DNA of 64,000 nt from Filosporella fistucella (lineage: Eukaryota; Ascomycota; Leotiomycetes; Helotiales): NCBI GenBank assembly GCA_030077755.1, contig JAQJZZ010000018.1, positions 868,001 through 932,000 of the forward strand. The letters run 5' to 3'. The notes below the pieces were generated by a model. The model searched no databases. It worked only from the letters and a program-made list of their open reading frames with translations, and was not told the origin of the DNA. Position numbers and translations under genes: made by a program. Positions 12,090 to 24,123 of the stretch are shown one piece after another. How positions within the stretch are numbered: position 1 is the stretch's first letter; each line of letters begins with the position of its first letter.

Positions 12090-14547
12090 TCAATGACTTG
12101 AAGTGTCCCATCTCATTTCATCCGCCGTGTTTGTACCCGTGCCATCGGACATAATCCAATCCCAGGGATAATCTGATTGAAGGTACGAGTTCATTTGTTC
12201 ATCGTGATTTACCGCGCTAAGTGGTGCATGTATCGAGCTGAATAGATCCCCAGTCCATTGTGGAGAAGTCTCCCCAGCTGAAGAACGATCGCCGTCTGGA
12301 ACGTAGTTGTTAGGGAAGCTGTTTGAAGAGATCATTCCAGTGTTTAGAATCCCACTTTCAATCTGAGACCGTAGAATAACAATGGCTAGTATCAGGTAAG
12401 TTTTAAGTAGTTATAGAAGTGCAGTATTTTCTACCTTGGATGAATTCTGGTCGTTGTCCGGCCGCAGCATACCGTGCCTCAGCAAAATGAGAAAGTGGTC
12501 CTAATATCTGGAGAATTATCAGGCTGGCATTTGATTCTTGTTGACACAACTCACTGCAATATCTGAACGATTTCGTGTTATATTAGGATTCTTGATCACT
12601 TTCAGCGCCAATACAACAATAGCGAGGAGTATAGGCGTCATCGGAATGATTTGCGACCGGAATCCATGGTCTAAGAGATCTATTTGGAGGGCAGCAATTT
12701 TTCGAGCCGAACTTAACACGATCTTTTCACTTCCCAGTAGCCTGCTCCGATGTTTGCTCTCACCACAATTTTGTACCACAATTCTCTGATATATTTCCGA
12801 ATCAATCATCAAGGAGATCTGGTGGATGGATATCATGCTCACAAAAGTCAGCAATATATCTTAGAAAAGGGGGCTGTACAAACGTTTGATGGTACATCAT
12901 GGAAAGGAATGTTGCAAGATGAAGATCCTCGGTCTCACAACACAAGTCTAAGTCTGGCCTAAAATCCATCGTAAATAACTTGAACAGCGCACAGAACAAG
13001 TGGCAATACCTAAAATTTTCCCCGACAGACGCTGCCCACTCACACAGATCCTGATCAGCCAAGCCTATGTCTCGCAGTAGACTTGATGAATTCCTATTTG
13101 GCTGCGATCGATGATAGAAAATGTCAATAAAACGGCTCTGAATCTTTGCAAGACCTGTTAATGAAGCCAAAAGATGATTCCCTCTCCGACCATCAAGTTG
13201 TTCCACTGGCAAGATTTGGGTGCAATCAGTATCTCGAACTGCGGTAGGTCGTCCAGTCTCTAGACTCATACACATTTCCATGCAATAGCAGGTCCACCAT
13301 ATTTGAGAATCCAGATTTTGATGAACTTCAAGATTGTTGTATCCTGGAGTATTTGCCATCCCGTCAATTCTTCTGTGAATTCCAATAGACTGTGCGATTC
13401 GAATAGCCTGCCCTAAAGTCTGCCGTGCACAGCCATCTTTATTACGTGCTTTTAGAGCAATAGAGAGCAGAAGCGTTGCTTGGACGGATGAGAGATAAGG
13501 AAGTGATGTCAGGTAAGCCAAGAGGCCATATGCGCCAACGAGAAACTCCCATCCAGCTGTAGAATAGTTCCCATTTTTCTCATCTTCTGCCATAGCAAGC
13601 ACAGAGTATATAGAGCAAAGCAACGTGACATCATGGTTAGGAATTGAGCTCGTGTCCATGGACGAAAGTCTTCTTGCTTCAGTCTCCAAATGGATCCAGT
13701 CTAGAATGGGATAGAAGGGATATATTCTTTCTTTGAAAAGTGTCAAGAGCGAGGATAGTGCGCTCCCAGTTGGTAGCTCTGGCAATAATAAACCGCTTCT
13801 AATGCCAGGGAGCGGCATTTCCTCTGCGTGCTGCATGCCGAATGGAAATCTTGATTCAATTGATAGTAATCCTTTTTGTTCAAAATAAAAGTCGAGTCTT
13901 TTGGCTAAAGCCTGCAGTGTTCCTCCTCCAATAAATTTTCTCCTGTAAGATGGATGATCCGTGTTTAATATGGTTGTGCGGTCATATGATCCTAACTCGT
14001 CGTGGTGTTCGCCCTGTGCAGAATTATCTGTATTGGCACTCAAAGATCTTTCGTCCCGTGAACTGACTGTCATAGCCGTTGGGCGATTTATGAAGGGATC
14101 AGATCGATTCGACCGAGACCCAGAGCATGCCTGAGAAGGTGAAATATCTTTGCGGTTGAGAGGAGACCCATTTTCTGACTCTTCCAAATCTATGGATCTG
14201 ATCTTGGCAAGTGAATTAGGAAGCCTGGCACGTAGCTGGTCAGGGTCCTTGACATCATACGTGACGCATTCGTCCCCTCTCTTGACACAATTCCGGCATT
14301 TTGGTTGACCTTCATCGCATCTCACTTTGCGTTTTCTACACTGAGCGCACGCCGTCCCAAGACGCTGTCTCTTTGCATATCTTTGAGATTGGAGCTCTTC
14401 CTGTTCATGTTCAGCACATATGGCACTGAAGCAACATTTGATCTAAGCAGTAAAAAGAAAGGGGATCTGGTACTACCATTTTCTAAAGGCGTCTGGTATA
14501 AACTAGTTTATGGTTGTATAGGATATAGGAGCGGGAAACGACTGCAT
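12090..14547 (-). CDS. Zn2Cys6 transcription factor with fungal-specific TF domain
   Basis: Pathway-type regulator. The zinc cluster reads CAQCRKRKVRCDEGQPKCRNCVKRGDEC in sense, with the six cysteines in normal spacing. The middle homology region follows (LLSIALKARNKDGCARQTLGQAIRIAQSIGIHRR; QIWWTCYCMEMCMSLETGRP). Phase-consistent 3' exons are 12880 upward, 12555-12818, 12435-12507 and 12090-12385. The tail reads EFIQAIVILRSQIESG...RWDTSSH. A further 51-nt intron near 12960-13010, a multiple of three without stops, is likely. The start is the weak point. An in-frame stop lies at 14443-14445, upstream of the zinc cluster, with no ATG between, so a first exon must be spliced on. ATG 14547 with exon 14504-14547 joined at 14425 keeps phase, but its donor (gtttat) is poor. 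It sits inside the proposed cluster and is its likely regulator. Confidence 0.85.
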
Positions 14548-15510
14548 CCCGAATGTCGTTATGCCAGAGCCTTACGGTATAAGAAACGATTGTAGATGAG
14601 TGTTTGAGAGAATAACTCGGATTCACGATTATGCGTTTGATGTGCGGGTCTACGCACGATGTTGCAAGCTCAATACTTGAGACAAGTTGTCAAAACTTTC
14701 ATAAAGCGGGGGCGGGGTACAACAGTTACCCCGCCATGTCACATGATACATATATACTTCATCATGTTCCAGTGCCCACAGTTGCACAATCAACCTTGTA
14801 GATGGCTAACGTATATGAGATCAATGTTATTGAAAGTTGCCCTCAATTTATGGAAAGTATCTATTGATGTGACATCTACAAGTAAGTTCATTGTGTTGCA
14901 GAAATTTCAATAATATTAGCGGCCGAATACCTTTCAAGATACCTGGCACCCAATTTTATTTACCTATTTGGGCTTTTACTTCTTTTGCAACTTCAATAAA
15001 TCACACACTCTTTTCATTCTTTTCTGGTAATCGTAGATTCAAATTTCTCCCCAGATTTTCGCGACTTCCCCCAGCCCCCGCTCCCCGCATGTATTTTGAT
15101 ATTCGGTTCGGTTCGGTTCGGTCTTTGGCGCTTCTGCCAAGCTGAACAAGCTGCTTCTCGGATTGTCCTGGCATGAGCTCTCCCCGCCTTTTGCAGCAGG
15201 TAACAATACTGTACACCTCACAACATGGCCCTGTGCTTCCTTTGTATGGGTGACTTAACCCAAGTCTAGATTTTGCAATGGCAATGTTGGCTTGACATCG
15301 CCGGCTCCACACTCCGTTGAAAACGAGTCAGGGGCTGGGATACACTCCACCCCAACTGAGACACCGGTCCACTCCATCTCTAGATTTCAATCCCGATGAT
15401 GCCTGTATAAGAACACAGACTGCTGCTGCAGAGCGTCAGAATCACCCCATTGTATTCAATTAACATTCGATTACATCTGATTCGTCCTCAGGTATTCAAA
15501 CATAAACACC
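14548..15510. promoter_or_regulatory. Promoter region between regulator and first MFS gene
   Basis: These 963 bp lie between the diverging regulator and transporter starts. They contain the inverted copy of the cluster's repeat at 15102-15121 and a G-rich stretch near 14706. Short frames over 15001-15312 show no protein feature and cross the repeat, so they are not called. Confidence 0.5.
15102..15121 (-). promoter_or_regulatory. (TTCGG)x4 direct repeat, inverted copy of the 10543 element
   Basis: Four exact TTCGG units, 390 bp before the ATG of the first MFS transporter. On the minus strand this is the same (CCGAA)x4 as at 10543-10561, about 4.5 kb away, with unrelated flanks. Two promoters of one putative cluster sharing a CGG-containing array supports binding by the Zn2Cys6 protein encoded between them. 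This is an inference from position and motif only. Confidence 0.55.
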
Positions 15511-17619
15511 ATGGCAGATACTCCAAGTGTTGAAAAGGCAACTGCACTAAACATCGAAAATGTTGATATTGAAAGTGCAAAAGGCGGAGATGAGAAACTT
15601 GCTCGCCATACCGAAGGCAATGCCTTTCTCATCGGCTCAAATGGAGCAGTCAGAAAGCTTCCAGTTCCATCATCGGATCCCAATGATCCCCTCAACTTTT
15701 CAAAATGGCGCAAGTTTGGGATTGTGGTTGCTTGTTGTTGGTTCTGTAAGGCTCCTAGCATATCATAATCTCTCAGTACAGACCAATTAATCATCTTTAG
15801 CCACCATGTCTCTCACTCTTGTCGGTGGACTTGGTCCCATTCTAGGCGTATTCTTTGGAATGTATGGTCCTCAAGGAAAATCGACTAATCAAATTGTGTG
15901 GTTGTCAACTATGCCATCATTGTTCGTCGGCATTGGTAAGTGGTGTGGCAGCACCCCAAAATCTTGCAGTTGGCTGACATGTACCCAGGGAATTATCTTA
16001 TCCTACCCCTTGCGCTTCTTTGTGGTCGCCGTCCTACCTTACTCCTCGCAATCATCGTCACACTTGGGTCGACAATAGGAGCTGCCTTGTCTACTAGCTG
16101 GGAAGGGCACCTTGCAGCTCGTATCATACAAGGACTTGCAACTGGATCCACAGAATCTGTAAGTATTCCAATCGCGTGCAGCTGTCCTGAACATGACACT
16201 GATATTTCACAAGTTACTACCACTCATCATAAGCGACATCACCTTTTTGCACGAAAGGTCTTTCTATTTTGGATGCTACTGGACTTCTCAAAACATCATC
16301 ACGGCTATTTTAAATATTGCAAGTGCTTACGAAGTTGATGCTTTAGGCTGGAGGTTTGCACATACCTAGAAAATACTTTTTAATAAGACACTAACACGTA
16401 CAGATGGTACTACGGCATCCTAACCATTGCCATTGGAATTGGTCTCTTCCTTGCATTCTTCTTTGCATTCGAAACCAGGTACCAGCGTGCTCCAACTTCA
16501 ATTGATGGTCAGATCATCTTCACAGACGCGTTTGGCGTTACTCATATTCTCTCCGATGAGGAAGCTCGAGAGGCTGGTCACAGTATTCCAGATGCTGACA
16601 GCACAATTGATACCCAAATTTCGACGAAGAGCTATGTCCAGCTTCTCAAGCCATTTGATTCAATATCCGTCAACGGACCACGACTAGCCCTCAAGTCATA
16701 TGTTGACATGGCAAAAGCTTTCTTGTCGCCTGGCATTGTATTTGCTGTTTTACTTTCCGCAATATGTCTAGGTATAATCCGACAAGGGAACTAGACTCTA
16801 AAAATTTTGCTGACAACTCAAAGGTATTCCAATCGCCATCTCACTTACCTATGACACTGTTCTGCAACAGTCTTATGGTTGGCCAGCAAGTAGCGTCGGC
16901 CTCATCAACGTAAGTCCAGCCGCTTCCCAATTACCAACCAGTGACTAACTATCAACAGCTTGGTTGTATCCCGGCTGCTGCTTGTGCAATGTTCTATGCC
17001 GGCTGGTTCGGTGACAAGATTTCGATCTGGCTCGCCAGCCGTAATGAAGGAGTTCATCTCCCTGAGCATCGTCTAATAATTCTTCTCCCTAGCTTTGTCG
17101 TTGGATTTATTGGTTTGATGGTTTACGCAGCCGGTGCGCAGTGGCCTGAGAGATATAACTGGGCTGCTCCTGTTTTGGGATGGTCACTGTTTCAGTTCAC
17201 ATTTATTGTTGTTATTATTGTTACCACCACATTTGCAGCTGAAGTGTTGCCCAAAAATCCTGGTAAGCCTCAATTAGTTCAGGAAGTTTCTGCAAAGCTG
17301 ACTAGGGAATAGGACCTGCTCTTGCTGTTGTTGTAGGGACAAAGAATATTGTTGCATTTGCGGCAAGCTATGGACTTCAACCAATGGTTCATCTGTATAA
17401 CTACATCACAGCCTTCTCAGTTGTATGCTTTCGCCTTGCTCACTGATTTATGCTCCTCTGCTTATCAATTCTAGCTCGCCGGAATATTTTGTGTGATTTC
17501 CTTCCTCGGAATTCCAGTTTACTTCTTTGGTCCAAAGGTATGTCCTCATTCCGACTCATGCTTGATAGAGCTCTTTTCTAATCACGTTTCAACAGTGGAG
17601 AGCGCATACCTCCAGTTGA
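15511..17619 (+). CDS. MFS transporter, HOL1/DHA1-like
   Basis: Twelve-segment major-facilitator transporter of the drug:H+ antiporter type, resembling the HOL1 group. The N-terminal cytosolic tail ends in the typical DPNDPLNFSKWRKFGIV just before segment 1. Loop 2-3 carries LPLALLCGRRPTLLLAIIV. A long central loop (about residues 250-330, FETRYQRAPTSIDG... to LLKPFDSISV) separates the two halves. About eight short introns were followed and every junction checked by eye keeps phase, for example SAICLG|IPIAISL and KNPG|PALAVVVG. The C-terminus is short (FGPKWRAHTSS). It lies downstream of the inverted TTCGG repeat, which suggests control by the neighbouring regulator. Whether it imports a substrate or exports a product cannot be read from sequence. 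Confidence 0.88.
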
Positions 17620-18313
17620 TATCAGCTCTGTGACGATAAATCCACCTAGGGGCCAGGACTGATAACAAAGACTGTAAATACCATAATCCAGATAGGACAA
17701 TAGAATGAATGTTCATAAAAAGCCAGACTTGATTCTTGGGGAGTAACGTTGATTTGAGTTTTCAACAAGCGATAATAAAGGGGAGGGGGGTCATGGTGCC
17801 GTGAAACTTCTGCACTTCGAATTCCCCAACATGAAAGTAAAAGAGATAAAAAGGTGCACCAAACCCTGCTCCCAAGATCACCACCCCGGTACTCCAAGAA
17901 ACTGGTTCTTGGGTCCTGTGCTTATCTGCACTGCATGAGATTGTTAAGCAAAAGTTAAGCATCTATCAAATAATAATTGTCGCAAGCACGCAATTAAGCG
18001 GGGTTTCTCCCCTTTTTTGCGTCTTCACCCACCACTCCACTTCCAAGAACCAGCCACACACGGTAGGGACCTTTATCTCTTCCAGCTTTTATCTTTCATT
18101 GGCATAAGAATATTTCCGACACAAAATTCTTGGATATTATCAGTGCATTTCATCCCACTTATCAGATGTCGCAACCGGACATGGCGAAGACGACACCGGT
18201 TTAGTTACTGTTTTGGTTGATGTATTCATGTTTAAAATCACTTCCACCCCAGATTTGAAGAGGATTAGAGAGATCTGTATTTCTGCTCCCTTTGAATCGA
18301 TCGGGAAGTCGAA
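17620..18313. other. Intergenic between the two transporters
   Basis: Holds the 3' end of the first and the promoter of the second transporter. I found no copy of the four-unit TTCGG array here. Short frames on either strand are not supported. Confidence 0.5.
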
Positions 18314-20444
18314 ATGGCGTATCCCCACGAAAAAGCAGTCAAGAACGCCTTCATTGCTGAAGGCGAGGTACCACTGTCGCTGAAGTCCGACTCTCCCGAG
18401 AACAACACTCAACTTTATACCGAATCCAAAAGAACATGGAAATCGTATTTCTGGTCGAGTATGTTTTTTTCTAAATGAACGGCGCAAACGATCGCTGACA
18501 CACGATAGCTCTCGATGTCCCAAAAGATGAAGCTCGCTTCCTTACCAAACTCGACTTGACACTCATCTCAGCATCAGCACTCGGTGTCATGTGTCGTTAT
18601 CTCGATCAAGTTAATATCACAAATGCTTTCAGTAAGTTGAACTCCTGCACAGCTTCGGAGTTGCATCTGACATAAGATGAAGACAGTGGGATGAAGGAAG
18701 ATCTTTCCCTCTATGGAAAAGAACTTAACTATGCCAATGCCATTTGGAGCGCAGCATATGTGTTTGGCCAGGTGCCTTCAAATTTAATCCTTACTCGAGT
18801 CAATGTTCCTCTTTACATTGCTTTTCTCGAACTTTCTTGGACTATTTTTACCTTTGCTCATGCAGGGGTTCAGAACACTACTCAACTATATGTCTTCAGA
18901 TTCTTGTAAATCCCAGCATAGGTACTGTCTAGTCTTGATGTATCCATGACTGATGAAATTAGTGTTGGTCTATTCGAAGCTGGCCATTTCCCGGCTGTTA
19001 TGTATGTCTGTTCAAGCTACTACAAACCCCACGAACTTGCTCGAAGAAACACCATCATCCAAGTGTTCACGTCAGTTGGACCACTATTCTCTGGTTTCTT
19101 GATGGCAGCTGTATATGCTGGACTGAATGAGGTCCACGGATTAGCTGGCTGGCGATGGATGTACATGTTAGTGTCCGCTCCCTGATTACTATAATCTTCA
19201 ACTGACATATATAGCATTTGTGGCTGCATCTCTTTCCCATGTGCTGTCTGGACAGCTGTCGCGATGCCTCAGCTTCCTTCCCGAGCAAAAGCAAATTGGT
19301 AAGTTTTCGATGACAATCATTGCAGTTTTTACTAACGACTTTTAGGATTTTCACAGAAGAAGAAGTCCAGCTTGCCCGTGCGAGGATTGGCTCTATTGAT
19401 CGTAAACCTCTCACGGGGTTGTTCAAGTGGAAAGATATTAAGCGCTGGCATACAACGTGGCATGTATATCTCTGTAAGTGCTATTAATGGCTGCACTGTC
19501 TGAAATTCTAACAAAAAGGAAGTCCCGTTATATTTCACCTTTGCTGCGCAACTAGGTCAATCTGGCGGTTCCAGTAAGTCTGCCTTAACATCTTCAACGT
19601 GATCATGGTCCTAATACTTCTAGTGATTTTCTGGGTCAAATCATATAACATCAAAGGCCAGAAACCAGTTTTCTCCGTCGCTAACATCAACATTATTCCT
19701 CTTGGCGTAAGTTCTTTTGTTTTGATGAAGTCTATCTGCTCCTCAGTTTACAAGAGAAAATTCTCACACATAAATGCAGATCAACATCATTACCATTGTT
19801 TGTGCCTTAACCAATTCTTGGATATCCGATAGTTTGCCTGGATCGGCAAGATGGCCTGGGATGCTTTTCGCCAGTACGATGGGAATCATATTTCCAGTAG
19901 CTCTCGCTGCTACACCGGTACATCCAAAGTGGAAGGCGCAGAGATGGGTATTATACTGTGAGATTTTCCAAATAAAGATTTGGACTGGATTTGTTCCATA
20001 GATCAATCGATGTTAATGGATCATAGATCTCACATCCCTGGCTGGAACCGCAGCCGGTATCACATGGACATTCGTCAACGAGTCAAGCAGACAAGATCCA
20101 GAGAAACGAGCTTATGTTTCAGCAATGGTAAGTTCCTCCATTTATCATTGCCATTCATCTATCTATCATTCAATTCTATGTCCCTACCCTTCTAAGCAAC
20201 AAGATTTCTTTCTGACGCTTCTCAGATGAACGCCTTCGCATATATATTTACAGCTTGGATTCCGATCTTCACTTTCCCTGCTAACAAACAACCATACATC
20301 GTGATGGGCAATTATGTGACAGCTGGCTTTGGATTCTGTGCCGCCCTGACTGTTCTAGCAATCAGATGGTTTCATAGAAGGGATGTTGAGCGCCAACAAC
20401 AGGCGCCACTGGAGGAGAGTAGCAGTAAGGAACGGGAGGCATGA
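18314..20444 (+). CDS. MFS transporter, anion:cation symporter family (pantothenate/Liz1-like)
   Basis: Transporter of the ACS (Dal5/Fen2/Liz1/Seo1) branch of the MFS, which imports carboxylates and vitamins such as pantothenate. The start MAYPHEKAV leads to LDVPKDEARFLTKLDLTLIS, then the family block SALGVMCRYLDQVNITNAF and GMKEDLSLYGKELNYANAIW. Segment 4-5 carries FEAGHFPAVMYVCSSYYKP. Nine or more short introns were followed, all in phase (for example MY|IICGC, PLG|INIITIV, SAM|MNAFAYIF). The C-terminal cytosolic tail is charged (RRDVERQQQAPLEESSSKEREA). The gene appears intact. The likeness to pantothenate permeases is by recall of motifs, so the substrate is uncertain. It may complete the neighbouring cluster or may be an independent nutrient transporter. 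Confidence 0.88.
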
Positions 20445-21814
20445 TGTGGATTTGAGTCCCAAAGTTCGAAGATAGCGTTCAATGAGATATTTTACGGCCA
20501 ATGCTGAGCTTGTCCTAAAGAAGATTCAAGAAGCTGATGTTGAAAAAGAACTTGGGATTTCGAGGGGATGCATCCTATACTCGAAGGTCTTTGGTCTCGT
20601 TGGGTCCCTGACATGAAGCTATCCAAAAGCAGCTCCTACTTGCGAGGGTAATCTGGGACCCCACTTCCCGTCTCTATGAAGAACATTGTCAAATGAATGA
20701 TTCCAAATTCTCACGGAATAATCACAAGAGCATATGCCCGATTGGTGTCGTGCTGCTTTTCGCTACTTTGACCCATTCTATATCTGGCAAACCATTCGCA
20801 CTGACTGCAAGTCTCATCGTTTAGAGTATACACAATAAGAGGAGGAAATCCAAACGCTTTCGAAGAGTGGTGGAGCAGGATTTGAATTTTCAATCCTGTG
20901 CCTTGGAATGTTCTTTTAGTAATAGCAGTACGCGTCTGGTACATAATCTGCATCCAAAAAGAGAGAAGATAATTCAGGAGGTAAAAGCACAGGCCGCCCA
21001 GTGGCTCTTGCTTAGAATTTTCGCTGGCTGGGCCACCAACTAGGCCCTAAACGGCGAGCGAGGACTGTATGTTTAAGGAGTAGATACCGCTAATCTACCT
21101 AGACAGCGGCACGGAAGAGCCCACCGCATAAAGGACGCCTGCGGTTTTTCTTCCCGTTTCTCTGTTGAAATTATTTTATCTTCAGTCAAGATCGAATATA
21201 CAGTCTCTATTGATGATTCGCGAGCGCGAGCAGGCTACAATTCAAAAGAATGACATCATGGAAGGTGACCTTCCTCTTAGCAACTTGCAATATCCGCTGA
21301 ATTGAGGCTCCAGCGTAATTTTGACTATTTCTTATTTTGTATTCATATCAAATGGCCGACCTCGGCGATCCCGATAAATGTTAACGAAGGGGACGTGCAG
21401 CAGCCTACGAAACAATATGTAGTACCAGGTTCAAATTCGGGCTATCTGGCTGCTTTTGGCCTTCAGCTCGCCTCTTTGACTGACCTAACGGGACTAAAAA
21501 TGGGGAAATTTCATCGCTTGACGATTTTGGGTTTCAGAAGCTTGATCAGAGAAGAACTTGTGGGGTTGATACTCAAGCGAAGTATTGACAGCTCGTTCAG
21601 GCTCGACTCTGGATTCGCGATATACTTGTAATTTCCCAATAGGATGCAATTCAGCTGGAGTTTCCAGTCAAGTGAGATGAATCCCAAATGATGTCTCCTC
21701 TATATATTCAAAGTTCCCCGCTGGTAAGACCCTCGAGACGCCTGCGTACTTCACTTTACTTTAATCTATCCCCTGGATTTCGGCAATTGTCATCATCCAT
21801 CACATTCCTTTAGT
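20445..21814. other. Intergenic, 1.4 kb
   Basis: No gene recognised. An open frame at 21302-21631 (+) has no motif I recognise. A TATA-like TCTATATATTC lies near 21700, about 100 bp before the next start, followed by a pyrimidine-rich leader. Confidence 0.5.
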
Positions 21815-23459
21815 ATGGCCTCCTCTCTGGGACTTCAGTTCAATGCTTGTACTTTAAGTTATTATTCCAGCCTCATCAACCAGGTAGCCAGTGCCTTACC
21901 GCCAGTGCAAAGTTATTGTAGCTCAAAATATCCGGTAACACCAGTCACAATCACTACAACCTCAACCGGCGATGTACTCTTTTCAACTGAAACTTCATTT
22001 GTGACCATCACACCTACTGCTGATATCACAACCACAATTGTTGTACCAACAACAGTTATTGGCGATCCTTGTGAGTACGCTCGACAAAAGAATATCCTTC
22101 AAGAGCCAAGCTAATGTCACTCGGCTAGCCACAACAACAGTAGAGACAGATACTGTCACAATAACTTCGCAATCCACTTTCTATTCCACGATTACAACTG
22201 GAACCACAGTCACTGTCTGTCCCGCCACCAACCTACCTGTCAAATTCAAGCGCGATACGCCGTCGTGCTCGCTCAAAGTTATCACAACAACATATCCAAT
22301 CAAAACGATCTCGATTCCAGCACCTCCGCCGACCTCATATCCAGTCAACAAGCCTTCGAGCTTGACATCTACGACCAAGAAATGTTCGAGCTCAACCACA
22401 TCTGTAGCTGAACAGTCAAGCGCTACAACTTCTACCAAGAAGTGTTCGAGCTCAGTCACAAGTGTCGGAACAAAGTTGCCAAGCGGGATATCTTCAGCCA
22501 TGTATCCAGTTATAAAGTATTCAAACTCGACATCCTCAACCGCATCACTGGTGACAAAGACTCCAAGCTCAACGTTTTCAAGCATAACTCTGGCTGCAAA
22601 TTCCTCGAGCTCAACTTCTTCGACTATATCTCCGTCTTCAACCTCCTCGAGCTTGGTCCCGACTCCGACTCCCACTGAGCTACAATATGATGCAACATTC
22701 TGCTCGTGCATTGAAGTTGCTCCCACCAGCACCGTAGTTGTGACCACCATTCCAGTATGTGAATCATTTCATCTTGCTTTGATCCCAGAGGAGGACTCAG
22801 ATATCAATACTCTTCGCACGCATATTAGTTTGCTATATGTCAGAGCTAACTTCATGCCCACAGCAAAGCACCACGACCACAGTCTCGACTGTAACTGCTG
22901 ATTCAGTGACCTCAATCGTTCAAATCATCACGACAACTACCGCAATCACGACTCCAATTGTTCCAGTCACTGCTACAGAGACAAATACGGTAAGCTCCTG
23001 ATCTTGTTTCTATCTCTCCTTCTTACCCCAGCAATCTGAAAACCTTCCAATACAGAAGAATTCCTTGATTAATGACTTGCATAGGTTGTAATCCGGGTCA
23101 CATCCGTCACAACAACCACAGCAGTCGCCACAGTGACCGCAGGGGCTGGAGGCATCTATCAAGATAACATGCCAACAGGCGGTGGATGCGGATGTAGTCT
23201 TGCAGTATACTGCGCATACGGTGCAGATTCAATGACGGTCGAGCGCACCGTCTCGGCAGCAGATTATCAGGCATGCGTGGTAGCTTGCGACTCTCAAAGT
23301 AATTGCTACTATGCAGTGTTCAATGGAGATACGAATACCTGCTCGATATCCACTTCTTATTACGGGGAAGCGGTGAATAGAGCGAGCTCGGTCCTTATTA
23401 TCAAAAATAACCCAGGATCGTGTGCCAATCAGGGGGCGAGTACATGTACGAATCAGTAA
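21815..23459 (+). CDS. Ser/Thr-rich surface-type protein with C-terminal PAN-like Cys domain
   Basis: Four exons (21815-22070, 22129-22754, 22864-22989, 23085-23459) sum to 461 codons. The first 40 residues have two cysteines around LSYYSSLINQVASALPPVQS. A long Thr/Ser/Val-rich stalk follows, with TTT-rich beta-prone runs and three KCSS repeats. The last 110 residues are Cys-rich (GGGCGCSLAVYCAYGA, then ACVVACDSQSNCYYAVFNGD, then NTCSIS). That spacing recalls PAN/apple-type folds in fungal surface proteins, though the match is by eye. I find no clear N-terminal signal peptide. The ATG is directly preceded by a possible acceptor (ctttag), but no upstream signal exon could be built. There is no GPI-type tail. 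Probable role: cell wall or extracellular adhesion. Confidence 0.75.
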
Positions 23460-24123
23460 CGGGACGTTTGTAATAGGACGAAGAGGTGAGGGGAGGGTTT
23501 GACTGATGTATATTATACGTAAATTAATCATAAACTGAACATAATTGTTCTGCGAGATCGACTAATGTGTCCGCAAGATATCTCATCTTAACTACGAGGA
23601 CACTGACACTGAATTCGAAGTTGGGATTTGGCAGCCGGATTGAGACACTGGAAAGGGAATTTCAAAGCTATACACCAAGCTTTTGCTTACCACAAGCCTT
23701 TATTTCACGTTAACAATGAAAATACTGTGAAATCCCTCGACAGGCAAAGCCAATGGTCAGACTGATATCCCGATGTTTTATAGACTGCGAAACTCTACAT
23801 GAATTAGTCAGCACGCCTAGATTTCTGAGACGACCAAGAAACTGTTTGCTCAGCCTTTTCATTACACTGTGGACCACTACTGTTATAATTAAGATATCAG
23901 CTTATCTGTATTCATCATTTGGTACATTGAGAAAATCACATATACAGTGTACGATAGGAGATTTATATATATACAGAGAATAAAATTCATTATTATACAG
24001 ATGTTTGAGCTAAATATACGTATTATCATTGCCCGGATACAAAAAACCACTAAAAACAATACCAATCCACCAAATTCTCCTCATGCATTACAAATGAAAT
24101 GATTGGGGCAAAGACTAGTCGTG
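23460..24123. other. Intergenic between two surface-type genes
   Basis: A 664-bp convergent interval, AT-rich towards 23900-24060. It holds the two 3' ends and nothing else I can support. Confidence 0.5.

Noticed and set aside
12802..12879. Premature stop (DLLDD) in the Zn2Cys6 regulator
   Set aside because: A phase-0 intron at 12819-12879 with a GCTGAC branch site removes it and restores the expected C-terminal exons.
21428..21445. B-box-like GGTTCAAATTC suggesting a tRNA
   Set aside because: The flanks do not form a T stem and no matching A box or acceptor stem is present.
22181..22750. 189-codon antisense frame across the Thr-rich gene
   Set aside because: Mirror of a stop-poor Ser/Thr-rich coding sequence; the plus strand has the splice-consistent model and the Cys-rich domain.
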